From the IMG/VR virus record IMGVR_UViG_3300008050_000061, positions 1 through 49,999 of that record: a DNA stretch of 49,999 nt. One strand, written 5' to 3'. Both the position numbers and the translations under genes were made by a program. Source of the DNA: a virus. The notes beneath the pieces were generated by a model, which was given only the letters and a program-made list of their open reading frames with translations, ran no database searches and had not been told where the DNA came from. This document shows positions 36,201-48,313 of the stretch, piece by piece. Within the stretch, counting starts at the first letter, position 1. Each line of letters starts with the position of its first letter.

Positions 36201-38106
36201 GGTCGGTCGTGTGGGCGAGCTTGGCGTACTCGCCCTGCCCGATTGTCTCCCACTGATCGAACGCGTAGGTGCCGCTGCGCTGGCGGAAGTCCTTGAAGCT
36301 GATCTCCTGCGGGAGCATCTCGTGCGCCGCCTGCCACATCTCCCCGTACTGGGCCTGCGTGAGGTCCTTGGTGGTCTTGCTCCCGTCGTGCAGCCACGCG
36401 TCGCCAGGACGCCCAGAGCGCTTGGCCTCGGCGGTGTTGCCCAGCGTGGTGATCTGGCGGAGGAAGTGCTTGCCCTGGTCGTAGGCGAACTGTCCGATCG
36501 CCTGATCGTGCTTGAAGCGCGTCCGATCCTCGGGAGACAAACGCTTCAACTGCCCTGCCGTCAGCGACTTGGGCGTCGAGAGGCCGTCGCGTGCAGCGAG
36601 GATCCGCTCCGGGGTCACCGGCTTGTTCCCGAACTTGCTGCCGTCGCGACCCAGGACCTGCCCCTCGCTGACGTGGTCCTGCAACAGCCACCACTTGATG
36701 TGGTTGCGGTCGAGCGGGAGGCCGTTCTCGTCGTAGACCTCCTTCACGTTGTCCATGTTCAGCGGATTCTTGGACCCGCTTGTCTCCTTCGACGACGGAT
36801 CCCAGGTCACCAGATCGGCATCGCGAGAGGTCGGCCCCACCCGCAGGAACACCGACCGCCCCTGGTACGACATCTCGTAGAACCGGTCGTAGGCCCCCTG
36901 GTCCCCGATTGTCTCCGGGTCTGGCGGCGTCAGGAACGTGTCGTCCCCCGGCTCGTAGAAGGGCCGGGCCACCGTGTCCATGACCGTCTGCATCGTGGTG
37001 TGCGGAGCCCGGTGCTTGTACGACACGCGGGGGTCGTCGGGCGGGATCTCAAAGATCCCGGTCTGCTGGTCGAGCAGCTTGCGGAGGCGGGTCTTGTCCT
37101 CCTGCGAGTTGGACGCGACGATCTCCTTCTGGATCTCGCGGATGCGCTTGTGGTCCGTCTCCAGGGGCGGAACGGCGTCCTCGCCCAGGAAGCGCCGGAA
37201 GAACTCGTAGACCTCCGGCGAGGTCAACGCCACCTCACGCGGGGTCAGGATCATCGCGGCGTAGTGCTCCGCGAACCCCTCGGACGTGTTCTTGCCCGCG
37301 TAGTTGCTGATCCGCTGGGCGTCGCGGCCCTTGCACGTCTTGGCCCACAGGCGCTGCCACTCGGCCCAGGTCGGGCCGTCGTAGTCCTGCAGGTACTTCT
37401 GGCGCTTGCGGAGGCGGTACTCCACGCAGTGCCCCATCTCGTGGAACAGCGTCTCGACGTGGTAGCCCCCCGACCAGAAGTGCTCGGACTGCGTACGCCT
37501 CGACGCCGCGTTGATCTCGTCCCAGTAGAGGGTGATCTTGCCGGAGCCGTCGTCGTTGTTGTGGGCCCAGCCCACCGCCCTCTTGGACCCCTTGAGGCGT
37601 GGGGTCGTCTCACGGTCGGTGAAGGTGATCGACGAGACGACGGAGTCGAACTCGCGCTTGATCTTGGGTGGCGTGAGGGCGGCGAGCAGGTCCAGGGCCC
37701 GCTCGGGGCTGATCGTCTTCCCGTGGACCTCGTACTCGTGGCCGCGCTCCTCCGCGTCGGGTGTAGGGGTTTGGCCGCTGACCACGATCTTGGGCTGACG
37801 TTCCCAGCCCAAAGGAGACAAAGCGTTGTCGAGGGTCAACGCCTCGCCACTGCGTGCGCGAGACTGGAGCGTGCCGTAGTCCTCGCGCCAGTCCTTCATC
37901 AGGCCGTAGCGGTAGTCGAGGTTCTTCTCGCCGCGCTTCTTGGCCGCGCGCTTCTCGCGAACGAGGTCCTTGGGGTCCTCGTAGAAGTACCTGTACGTCA
38001 TCTTCCCCCGGTAGAGGACCCGGACGCGTCGGATGTACTTGTGGCCCGGCTTGGGGCCGCGGGTGAACGCCTTCTCGACCTTGTCGAGGTGGATCCCCAG
38101 CTTCAC
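30268..38106 (-). CDS. Giant polyvalent protein: zincin metalloprotease plus SNF2-type helicase
   Basis: 2612 residues. An adaptor motif lies at residues 5-45 (HKYIRRVRVLYRG then YRYFY). A zincin domain follows, with LFHEMGHCVEYRL near residue 222 and the third zinc ligand candidate in SEGFAEHYAAM near 275. An SF2/SNF2 motor begins near residue 1170: motif I HYMGTGKTVSA, motif II LIVDEAHQG near 1300, motif III LLTGTPMT near 1333. Its second half is far downstream (VASDAAQVGMNLPS near 2160 and QRITRSAR near 2190), so about 800 residues are inserted between the two lobes. The design recalls P1 DarB-like and other virion-injected proteins that act on host defence or DNA. GTG start overlaps the upstream stop by GTGA. 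Confidence 0.82.
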   Translation of the reverse strand: MKLGIHLDKVEKAFTRGPKPGHKYIRRVRVLYRGKMTYRYFYEDPKDLVREKRAAKKRGEKNLDYRYGLMKDWREDYGTLQSRARSGEALTLDNALSPLGWERQPKIVVSGQTPTPDAEERGHEYEVHGKTISPERALDLLAALTPPKIKREFDSVVSSITFTDRETTPRLKGSKRAVGWAHNNDDGSGKITLYWDEINAASRRTQSEHFWSGGYHVETLFHEMGHCVEYRLRKRQKYLQDYDGPTWAEWQRLWAKTCKGRDAQRISNYAGKNTSEGFAEHYAAMILTPREVALTSPEVYEFFRRFLGEDAVPPLETDHKRIREIQKEIVASNSQEDKTRLRKLLDQQTGIFEIPPDDPRVSYKHRAPHTTMQTVMDTVARPFYEPGDDTFLTPPDPETIGDQGAYDRFYEMSYQGRSVFLRVGPTSRDADLVTWDPSSKETSGSKNPLNMDNVKEVYDENGLPLDRNHIKWWLLQDHVSEGQVLGRDGSKFGNKPVTPERILAARDGLSTPKSLTAGQLKRLSPEDRTRFKHDQAIGQFAYDQGKHFLRQITTLGNTAEAKRSGRPGDAWLHDGSKTTKDLTQAQYGEMWQAAHEMLPQEISFKDFRQRSGTYAFDQWETIGQGEYAKLAHTTDPKERDRLARAFWDKNPGSVELTERTRNKKGHFQPQQPILVPDPTTGNPVPLLKRKDFIHENPDGTQTIIRTAKGDDGAFYIEDPMWRALLTPVDQPVRSAEELDLFCKTAATERRRTWVSIKTDPVRLSSKEVEARGDTAHYIHVQVEFDGRGPPKVLGSEWKNRTGKDQPRLDDLLRTDPVLSRFKPNIRPVVEAEQVHWEEVEPRKTGARPVVGDRVVLDSPAGEYWHNDKKVVARLVQVIPAKKKGVTPPPPRWDAGLDNLIEEMDFRVGKFAGFDPDKLNKEQRKYVKDNAQRLTPEEARHKKWGHLPKWYTGTPVQREWFDTLFKPEYANWQATKDEEAAKEWPEQFIYAGESGGGGGRKVFTRTGKAIDSGFAWPIVSPMVAPLEDQMLVHAQEVLDPRSGAVVDTRFIVVPPNNLEGMPPGLPGLKWDKALGHYTLSSDAFPAFRKVAGGVSLTEEADQLLQATLRTKAEAAKKAEQTGHAMDVKQIDPAYLRQNLGVALNETLPDGARFRLAPHQQELIQKLLDNDGRVLAAHYMGTGKTVSAIAAAKLMMKRQWKLDGNGEKVRVKAGDNPKKILVVAPLNTVEQWKDAAEMFDDGGTIVGAGSNMQSIKDFMAPPTKNGKVVGAAPYEGADFVIVGPQYFTQHADELKKAGFDGLIVDEAHQGIKNESAERNKKIRAWNDDLKMMMLLTGTPMTVSPDDFVEYVRLLSTGEQWADMNAKQFKEEYLQPSPVPTESGLSRKAGPKLQVKPTKRAELAAILGQWMHIALPKDVRGKVLPATYASDQEQADMRGIQSVLYSYYLGALASDLGDIVDEQSLNARQRRMVNAAKAISNCPAYRLGGDEPNVMQTIVQIDDKGKRTVVEQVFKTFDVNVLFDKKTRGSAAGKWPRIEELNALSGKSLAEAQRAARGDSGEEGQVLDTLAIYNLYCQDVLGMPYEELAGKPIGWGVEGKTAAARKRAAIKRMKAAGWVDGGKKIDNPNAGPLGLICRGDARPWFVVQDEKIARAKGQAKQRLIMEKQEREIQIVLAQRLQREFRDALTAEGAKGVQKDPDTGDKIPRPEPEDVLEVVAAHMGMTYTEAAALLSVNPDPVVYSDVIRYRYRGETITIDKFRPGDDFAKSNLFVSDKTGSRHLLFAARDWDFKANRPKTVTRKLADAKPGDLAEVSDKALKRLKIKPPRGTKMADWDERPAFSVADPPMTGDSLRLVRSDDGTIVLVQTGDVAFPRPSLMDPGRREERLRADILATHGNAKADFMGHRIEELNHGAGGPRQTAIFANGILDGCRTIEAKLRMMGYRDVNEVIKGSPHYDPTDPFLSKSGQSPNGRYFVTYIGATYTGDRALNVSIFQKVKDGLNRDTDTSLFVSKCLNPKRPTKQVVTENGVKRKVKIDWASYRGDIGPETQGVHMSQWTADQRKQIKRQFNVTAPESWVDVQERGKAVRKPFYGTSESRAILRKITRLGDPTKMSDSKAAAATRTEIRKLKERYKIVAQRKAVSKQALTKTQINVFNNCDLLVASDAAQVGMNLPSAAEQIQYDTLASPMLEAQRITRSARILPEPIKAALERKKGDKVPKETFLNADDARAKGYEKARGGWRSVDDGPITKLKKMEKVGSLLKAGARGQHSGTVTGYEIGGKATGRASFRQALNAVKAHAEKQIDGIEGLLAEGLDKEAGSRRHLNQIADQWQSVANRCRSAAIIGGTTARELLEELTQTPEPGGTETIATLRNKVGAWDWTPPEAGTYDEVSCAPQEAALRDAIDQLPAQSRAELMGAGYKHGDTADPAQLYLSLRAQEILGWMDTERGKVAASMRALPGGGLVTDNDVSNRLIEMLTPQERAVMKTVKYLVNVTKVGVAANVGQTQKYRYDKRVYDDEGNEKRQRATAKVFTGFERERPVKTEVATRVMGLARTLTHEQIVHQIQNGVDYHPPGSYSDMSGVALGRISSTGVQKALSLVFDLYALDTEGTNG

Positions 38107-38397
38107 GCGGGCCTCCCCAGCGGGCGACGGTGGATGCCGGAGAGCGCGCCGATCGCTGTCTCCAAGTGCCCGTCTTCCCCCGGATGGCGGGTGACGAGTT
38201 CGTCCGCGTAGCCCTCACCGTCGCCGCCGATGGTGGTGTGCGCCATCGTCGCAGTCCGGTGGAGGAGGGTGTGGAACAGCGTGTCGGCCACCCGGGGGTC
38301 GTGCTCGACCACGCGGAAGCCCTCGCCCTCCACCTCGATGCTCGCCGCGTAGCGGCTGAACGGAGGGACCGGGTAGTCCCTCCACAGGTGCCAGACC

Positions 38398-38405
<8 letters not shown>
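38103..38405 (-). CDS. Small hypothetical protein between the two giant genes
   Basis: 100 residues, start ATG 38405 after GGGAGACAAGCG, overlapping the preceding giant gene by eight bases. It contains VADTLFHTLLHRTATMAHTT and HPGEDGHLETAIGALSGIHR with many His residues. No family recognised. It could be a partner of either adjacent cargo protein. Confidence 0.5.
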
Positions 38406-42455
<4,050 letters not shown>

Positions 42456-42459
<4 letters not shown>

Positions 42460-43466
42460 GGGATCACGAGCCTGCCGTTGGAGCCTACCACCGTGGGTGC
42501 GGCCTCTCCGGGCCTCCAGCCACGAGGCATGTCGATGTAACGCGGGAGTCGGACGAGAGCGCAGCCACACCAGGGGTGCGTCGAGCCCACCACGGCACGC
42601 CAGTCGTTGGCCTTCCGGCCGACGTTGGTGCCGTGCGTCTCCAAGTCGTCGAGGATGAAGATCCGGGGATTGTCTCCGTCGAGGTGGAGACGTAGGCAGT
42701 GCTTGCACGCCCCCGGGCGCGGGATCTTGTAGACCTTGAGCGCGTCGGGAGCCCGCTCCTGCCGCTTGGCGGCGCGCTCCTCCTGGGCCTTCCACGACTC
42801 CTTCAGGCCCTCGCTCACCGCCGTGTGCCCCTCGGTCTGGGCGATGCGATGGAGGTCCCTGGACCAGTCGTCCGTGAGGTGGCCGATGTCGCTGACCATC
42901 CGCTGGACGGTGCCTCGGAACTCGTCGTCGAAGAACTCGTCGTCGAGGTCCTTGTCGATGCCCGCGAGCTTGAGGCGGGACAGTGCGTCGTCGTCCCCGA
43001 ACCGGGCGGCGACCACGTCGCGCACCGTCCGCCGGAGCTTGCGGTCGAGAGCGCGGTCGGACTCGATCAAGGTGGAGCCCACCTTGGCCCCCACGCGGTT
43101 GCCCAGGCCCACGATGTGTTGGGCGGCGGCGCGGGAGACAAACGCCGCAGCGCGCTCCTCCGTCTCCGTCCGGGCCACAGGGTGCTTCGCCACCGCGGCC
43201 AGGAACTCGTCTCCGGTGGTCCCGTAGCGCTCCTTGGCCTGCCCAGCCTCCTCGACGTGGCCCAGGAAGGCCCCGAACAGGTAGAGGTCGTGGAGCTTGC
43301 CCTGTCGGCTGTCGTTGGGGTCCACGAGCCCCAGATCGACGGCGAGCTTCCACGCGTCAGGGCTGACCGCGTCTTCCCCGGTGATCGCCACAGCGACGGC
43401 GGTGTGCCACTTCTCCAAGATCGCGGCAGCTTGCCGCGCCACGTCCGGAGTAATGAGCACGGCCAT
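42456..43466 (-). CDS. MuF-like minor head protein
   Basis: 336 residues. The C-terminal half has the MuF signature: DWSRDLHRIAQTEGHTAVSE, then YKIPRPGACKHCLRLHLDGD and the final STHPWCGCALVRLP. MuF-type proteins sit by the portal, are few per virion, and often accompany injected effectors. The N-terminal half is helical. It lies between the portal region and the sigma-bearing polyvalent gene, sharing GTGA with it. Confidence 0.82.
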
Positions 43467-43472
43467 CGGGGC

Positions 43473-43781
43473 TCACGGCGTCGCGTAGGCGGACTTGTCT
43501 CCCTCGACACCGTCGAGGAGTTCGCGGATCTCGTCGAGCGCTCCCTGGATCGCTCGTTCGTAGAGGTCCATGATCTCCTCCAGCCGGTCGTCGATCACGG
43601 CGTACCGCGGTTCCTTCACCACGGGCACCGCGAGCGTCACCACGCCCTTGGCGGAGAGAGCCTTGGCGAGCCACTCGCTGGGCTCGACACCCTCCGCCTT
43701 GGCGATGGCGAGGAGCGCGTCGAGCGCGGCGTCGGGGTGGTCTGCGACCGCCCCGCGAGGTGCCTCGACTGCGATCCGCAT
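43473..43781 (-). CDS. Hypothetical small head-region protein
   Basis: 102 residues, start ATG 43781 overlapping the upstream stop by one base. Helical; EIMDLYERAIQGALDEIREL near the C-terminus is a likely coiled coil. No family recognised. It lies between the 185-residue head protein and MuF genes. Confidence 0.5.
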   Translation of the reverse strand: MRIAVEAPRGAVADHPDAALDALLAIAKAEGVEPSEWLAKALSAKGVVTLAVPVVKEPRYAVIDDRLEEIMDLYERAIQGALDEIRELLDGVEGDKSAYATP

Positions 43782-44338
43782 CAGCCGCTCTGGTAGGCGC
43801 TCTCGGTCGTGGCGAGGTTGCCGGAGTAGGCGGTCACGCTCGGACGAACGGTGTTGTCGATGGTCACGGTCACGGCCGTGTCACCCGTGCGCTGGAGCGT
43901 CACGTTGGCGAGACGGACCCAGTGCGCGTGGCTCAGGTCGGTGTCGATCTCGGCGTCGGTCGGGGCGACCTCGCTGCCATCGGCGGCGACGGCACCCGCG
44001 ATGCCCTTGATCGCCGGGGTGTCGTTGTCGGTGCCCGTCTCCAGCACGACCGCGAAGATGCACGAGAAGCCGGAGGTGGCCCCGAAGTCCACGCCGTCAC
44101 CAGCATCGGAGTCGGCGTCGGTCTGGGCGACCAGTTCGCAGGCAACACCGTCGCAGACACCGACGAGCGCGGACACGTCCACGTCGAAGTTCGGCGCGGC
44201 GGACACGCCAGTCGGCTGGGTCGTGCCACCATCGGTGACGAGCCCGCCCTCGGCGTGGTTGTAGTGCCACGCGGCGAGCGCGTTCAGCAGCGAGAGGACC
44301 AGACCGGACTGTCCGGCCAGCAGGGAGGGAGCGCCCAT
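43781..44338 (-). CDS. Hypothetical head structural protein
   Basis: 185 residues after the site GGAGACAAACGACATG. Beta-rich in its second half (GDTAVTVTIDNTVRPSVTAY) with an Ala/Leu-rich helix near the start (SLLAGQSGLVLSLLNALAAW). Position directly downstream of the portal suggests a head structural or decoration protein. No family recognised. Confidence 0.5.
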   Translation of the reverse strand: MGAPSLLAGQSGLVLSLLNALAAWHYNHAEGGLVTDGGTTQPTGVSAAPNFDVDVSALVGVCDGVACELVAQTDADSDAGDGVDFGATSGFSCIFAVVLETGTDNDTPAIKGIAGAVAADGSEVAPTDAEIDTDLSHAHWVRLANVTLQRTGDTAVTVTIDNTVRPSVTAYSGNLATTESAYQSG

Positions 44339-44369
44339 GTCGTTTGTCTCCAGGGGAGGGGGACGGTAT

Positions 44370-46130
44370 CTACAGGTCGAGGTTGTAGCGCACGACCTGC
44401 GGTGACGCCAACTCTACTCCGGTGCGATCCGACTTGGCAACCTGCGGGAGCTTCTCCGCGGCCTTGTCAGCACCGTCGCCGTCGTCGTCGCCGTCACCGG
44501 ACTCGTCGTCCGCTTCCATGTCGTTGCCGTCCTCGTCCTCGATGCCGAACGTGGAGCCATCCCGCTCCTCGTCGTCACCACCGAACGGATCACCGCCGGG
44601 GCCTCCCTCCTGATCCGCGAACTCCTTGGCCTGCGCCCACTGGAGCCACGTCGGATCGAGGAGACATTCGCCCTTGCCGTCTGCCAGGGGTTCCAGGCCG
44701 ACGTGCTCGCGAGCCTCGTCCACCGTCAGGAAGACGTGCGTCTGCTTCTGGAGCAGTTCGGCTTCTGCGTCAGGCCCGCGGTCGTCGAGGCCCACGGGGA
44801 CCGCTTCAAAGTCCGGGTCGATCCGCTGGAGGTAGTACTGGTTCATGCAGTTGAAGAAGAACTGCACGAGCGGGCGGAGCCCCAGGTCCTTGGACGCCTT
44901 GAGCTTCTCCTCGGTGGAGGTCCCGCCCATCGCCGCGGCCTGCCCGGTGTTGCCGTAGGAGAAGTTGACTTCTTCCGGGGCGATCTGGAACCGCGCGCAG
45001 CAGACCTTGATCAGGAAGTCCATCCACGAGCCGTACTCCATGTCCCGGTTGGACATCTGGAGGTTGATCCACTGGAGTTCTTCGGCGTTGGTGATCGGCG
45101 TGCGCCACGCGTTGTGGACGCCGGACACCATCGCGTACCACTGGCGTCGGAAGGCGCGAAGGTGCTTGTCGGGGATTGTCCCCTTGAAGTTCAGGATGCC
45201 CTTGGTCGTCGAGCCCTGCGAGAAGAACCGGCGGTTGTACTCGATGCCCCAGAGGAACCCGGTGATCTCGCGCACGAGCGTCTCGATCTCGCTCATGCCG
45301 TAGCCCCAAGACCGGATGCCGGAGCGGGGGTTCCGCACACAGAAGGCCAGTTCGTCCTGGGTGAAGTCGGACACCAGCGACCCGTTGATGACCTGCACGG
45401 CGAACGGGTCACCGTCCTCGCGGAGCATCGGGTCGAGCAGGCGGATCGTCGAGGGGTCCACCATGACGAAGTACGAGGGTCGGCCCTTCCGGTCGGGTAC
45501 CACTTCAAAGCACGCTTGGTCGAACACCAACGTGTCGCGGACGAACATCTTGGCGAACGTCGTCAGGCTGATCGCGTCCTGCGGCTTCTCGGGGTCGAAG
45601 TACCCCGTGTTCAGGAGGTTGTCCTCCAACTCCTGGGCCCGTTTCTCGGTCGCCGCGGTGGGCGTCGCGTTCTGGTCCCGCAGGCGCACCTTGAAGCCCG
45701 GCGAGTGACGACCGTCGGGCCGGGTGGTGAAGGCGCATACCTGGGTGGTGCGGACGCGGATGATGTCCGCGATGACCGGCACACCGTTGCCGATGCCCTC
45801 CATCGCGCCGTAGGCGAGGCTGGTCGGCCGCTCCCGCCAGCCCATCATCGCCACGATGTCGAACGGGTCGAAGTGGAGGGCCTTGGGGTCGCGAACCGGG
45901 TTGTGCTTCCCGTCGTCCTTGGTGGGGACAATCACGTGGTTACCGTCGTTCCCGTCCGCCTCGGCTTCCTGCGCCGCCTTGGCGAGGCGCTGGTCGAGGT
46001 CCCGCATGCGGGAGTCGGTCTGCACCGACTCGACGTAGTCGTCCATCACGCCGCGGGACTGGCGGACGAACGTCGCACCAGCGCTCCGCGCCGACCGGAG
46101 AGACTCTCGTAGCTCGTCGCGGAGCCCCAC
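44370..46130 (-). CDS. Portal protein
   Basis: 586 residues. Portal hallmarks: VPVIADIIRVRTTQVCAFTT, VDPSTIRLLDPMLREDGD, NPRSGIRSWGYGMSEIETLV, FFSQGSTTKGILNFKG, and VCCARFQIAPEEVNFSYGN. The dodecameric portal is the DNA entry channel of the head. The C-terminus is acidic and ends with LPQVAKSDRTGVEL, a possible protease cut site. Start GTG 46130 is preceded by GGAGACAATCC. Confidence 0.9.
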   Translation of the reverse strand: MGLRDELRESLRSARSAGATFVRQSRGVMDDYVESVQTDSRMRDLDQRLAKAAQEAEADGNDGNHVIVPTKDDGKHNPVRDPKALHFDPFDIVAMMGWRERPTSLAYGAMEGIGNGVPVIADIIRVRTTQVCAFTTRPDGRHSPGFKVRLRDQNATPTAATEKRAQELEDNLLNTGYFDPEKPQDAISLTTFAKMFVRDTLVFDQACFEVVPDRKGRPSYFVMVDPSTIRLLDPMLREDGDPFAVQVINGSLVSDFTQDELAFCVRNPRSGIRSWGYGMSEIETLVREITGFLWGIEYNRRFFSQGSTTKGILNFKGTIPDKHLRAFRRQWYAMVSGVHNAWRTPITNAEELQWINLQMSNRDMEYGSWMDFLIKVCCARFQIAPEEVNFSYGNTGQAAAMGGTSTEEKLKASKDLGLRPLVQFFFNCMNQYYLQRIDPDFEAVPVGLDDRGPDAEAELLQKQTHVFLTVDEAREHVGLEPLADGKGECLLDPTWLQWAQAKEFADQEGGPGGDPFGGDDEERDGSTFGIEDEDGNDMEADDESGDGDDDGDGADKAAEKLPQVAKSDRTGVELASPQVVRYNLDL

Positions 46131-46140
46131 GGATTGTCTC

Positions 46141-48132
46141 CTACTGCGGCGGCTTCAGGTTGGTGCGAGGATCGCGCAGCGTCCCGTCATGGTAGCGGGG
46201 CAGGTCGGCCGGGTCGAGGAAGGGATCGTCACCGCGGTCGAACACGGGCGGCTCGGCCTTCCGCACGAGGCCCTTGCGCCGGAGCGTCTGGGGCGTGTGG
46301 GCGATGGGGGCCTCGTGGTAGGTCACAGACCCCATCCGGAAGGTCTGGGGGCGCGTGGAGGCGCTCTTGGCGATCTCCACGGGGGTCCGGGGGTCCGGCT
46401 GCGTCACGTCCATCAGGCGGGCAGTCAGGCTCTTGGCGACCAACATCCGCGTGGCGTCGTCGAACGCGTGCAGCGCGGTGCCGTGGTGCTTGGCCCCGAA
46501 CCGGCGGCGGTAGCTCACCGACGCGGTGTCCGCGAGCGCCTTGAACAGACGCGTGGCCTGCTCGGGGTCGATCTCGTCGGTGAAGCCCAGCGCCTTGACC
46601 ACCAGCCCGTGCTGGTGCTCCTCAGCGTGGTCGATGTGCAGGAGGAGGTCACGCGCGGCGTGATTGTCTCCCTCGGCCTTGACCAGGGTGGTGGCGGGCG
46701 CTTCCGGCTGGAAGCGGGTGTGCCCGCCCTTCAGGATGGCGAGCGGATCGACGGTGTTCATGCTGTCCTCACTGCGGTAGATACCGTTCGCATCGGTCGT
46801 CCCCCAGGTCTTGCCGACCTCGGTCAAGCCGTCCGTGCTGGCGCGGTTCCGACGCCAATGGTGCTTGTCCCCGTAGTGGGTCGTACTCGTACCTCCAGCG
46901 GCACCGACAGACAACACCCGTCCGGTCTTGGGGTCACCCCAGTAGTCGAAGTTGCTCCGTGAACCCAGGAAGGCCGTGTAGGTCTGGGCGAGGTGGCGGG
47001 CTTCCAGCGAGGTGTGAGCCTGCCCCTGCGACCCGGTACCCTCACCAGGGCGCTTGCGGGGCTTCACGGCCTGCCCCTTGGGCTCGTCGTAGGTGTAGAC
47101 CCACTTGCCGTTGGGCCCACGTCGGCGGCTCTTGTACTTGTGGGGGCCTGCCTTGGTCAACGCGTCGAACTCGGTCACGGTGTCCGACTTTTTGGCCTCA
47201 CCCTTGAGCTTGGCCTTTGTCTCCTTGCTCGCCTTCTTGTAGGGCAGGTCGAGGGGAGTGTCCTTGGGGACGATCTTGTCCTGCAAGTCCGCGCGGAACA
47301 CGCCGGGCTGCTTGAACGACCGGTCCAAGAAGTCCTTCATCGGCATGTCCACGCGGATGACGTTCATCTTGGCATCGGGGTTCGCCGCGAGCAGCGACGA
47401 GTACCGGTGGTGGCCGTCGAGGATGTGGTTGTCGCTGGAGATGACGATCGGCTTCTTGCCCGGGTTCCACTCACCCTTGAGGTAGCCCTCCGCGAACTTG
47501 TAGGTCTTCTTGGCCTTGATCTCCCGCTGGGTGGCCTTGAGCTTGCCCACGGCGATCTGGCCGGGCTTCACGTCGGTACCTTCCTTCTTGAGGTCATCCA
47601 GAAGTTGGTCCATGACCGACTGTCCGTTCGGGTCCGCACCCGCCTCGACCGCCGCCTTGCCCTTGGTCCGGTCGTCGGGGTCGTCGGACGCGAGCAGTTC
47701 CTTGACCGTCTTGTCCATCACCTGGGGCATGGACGAGCGGGGGACGCCCAGGTTGCCGCTGCACACAGGAGGCTGCATCTGGCATACGTCCGCGGACTTG
47801 CCGATCCCGGCGGCGAGCTTCTCCTTGATCTCCTTGGCCCGCGCGAGATCCTTGCGCGTGACCTTGCCGTCCGGCCCGGCGACCACCTGAAGGTTGTAGC
47901 CCTTCAACTCGCCGTCGAAAGCGAGCTTGACCTGCTCGGGAGACAAGAACGCCTCCCCGCCGTTTGTCTCCTTCTTCTCCGCCTTGCCGCCGGGGCCCCT
48001 GCTGCTGCTCCCGTCCGCGTAGAAGTAGCGGTAGTTCCCGGGCCCGCCCTCACGCCGGATGTACTTGTGGGGCGCGGACTTGGTCAACGCGTTGTCCCAC
48101 GCGGATGCTGCCTCGGAAAGGTTCGCGCTCAC
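46141..48132 (-). CDS. Polyvalent cargo protein with ParB-like domain and two adaptor motifs
   Basis: 663 residues, GTG start sharing GTGA with the upstream gene. Residues 15-45 carry the adaptor (ALTKSAPHKYIRRE then YRYFY). Near residues 200-270 is a ParB/sulfiredoxin-like fold: VGKLKATQREIKAKKTY, VISSDNHILDGHHRYSSLLA, MNVIRVDMPMKDFLD. A second adaptor (ALTKAGPHKYKSRR then WVYTY) lies near 320-345. The last 330 residues are unknown and contain several Lys-Ser/Lys-Ala sites. ParB-like domains of this type occur in virion-borne polyvalent proteins. Position next to the portal gene agrees with packaging in the head. Confidence 0.72.
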   Translation of the reverse strand: MSANLSEAASAWDNALTKSAPHKYIRREGGPGNYRYFYADGSSSRGPGGKAEKKETNGGEAFLSPEQVKLAFDGELKGYNLQVVAGPDGKVTRKDLARAKEIKEKLAAGIGKSADVCQMQPPVCSGNLGVPRSSMPQVMDKTVKELLASDDPDDRTKGKAAVEAGADPNGQSVMDQLLDDLKKEGTDVKPGQIAVGKLKATQREIKAKKTYKFAEGYLKGEWNPGKKPIVISSDNHILDGHHRYSSLLAANPDAKMNVIRVDMPMKDFLDRSFKQPGVFRADLQDKIVPKDTPLDLPYKKASKETKAKLKGEAKKSDTVTEFDALTKAGPHKYKSRRRGPNGKWVYTYDEPKGQAVKPRKRPGEGTGSQGQAHTSLEARHLAQTYTAFLGSRSNFDYWGDPKTGRVLSVGAAGGTSTTHYGDKHHWRRNRASTDGLTEVGKTWGTTDANGIYRSEDSMNTVDPLAILKGGHTRFQPEAPATTLVKAEGDNHAARDLLLHIDHAEEHQHGLVVKALGFTDEIDPEQATRLFKALADTASVSYRRRFGAKHHGTALHAFDDATRMLVAKSLTARLMDVTQPDPRTPVEIAKSASTRPQTFRMGSVTYHEAPIAHTPQTLRRKGLVRKAEPPVFDRGDDPFLDPADLPRYHDGTLRDPRTNLKPPQ

Positions 48133-48308
48133 GGTTCAGGCTCCTCGGCTTCGGGCAGGTCCGCGCCATCATAGCTCGTTTCTGCCTTGACCACGTCCCC
48201 CTGTAGCTCGTCCCAGACATCCCACAGGCCCTTGGGGACCGGGTACCACTCTACGTCGAGGTTCCCCTCGTCGTCGTAGTCGGGAGACAAACGGGTGAAG
48301 TCGTCCAT
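48129..48308 (-). CDS. Small acidic hypothetical protein
   Basis: 59 residues, start ATG 48308 in the site GTGAGACAAATG. Very acidic (YDDEGNLDVEWYPVP, then DLPEAEEPEP). No family recognised. It lies between two polyvalent genes and shares GTGA with the next, so it is likely co-translated with the ParB-like cargo. Confidence 0.5.
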   Translation of the reverse strand: MDDFTRLSPDYDDEGNLDVEWYPVPKGLWDVWDELQGDVVKAETSYDGADLPEAEEPEP

Positions 48309-48313
48309 TTGTC

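Noticed and set aside
35011-38211. 1066-codon open frame on the plus strand
   Set aside because: Antisense of the zincin and adaptor part of the giant gene; composition typical of a shadow frame.
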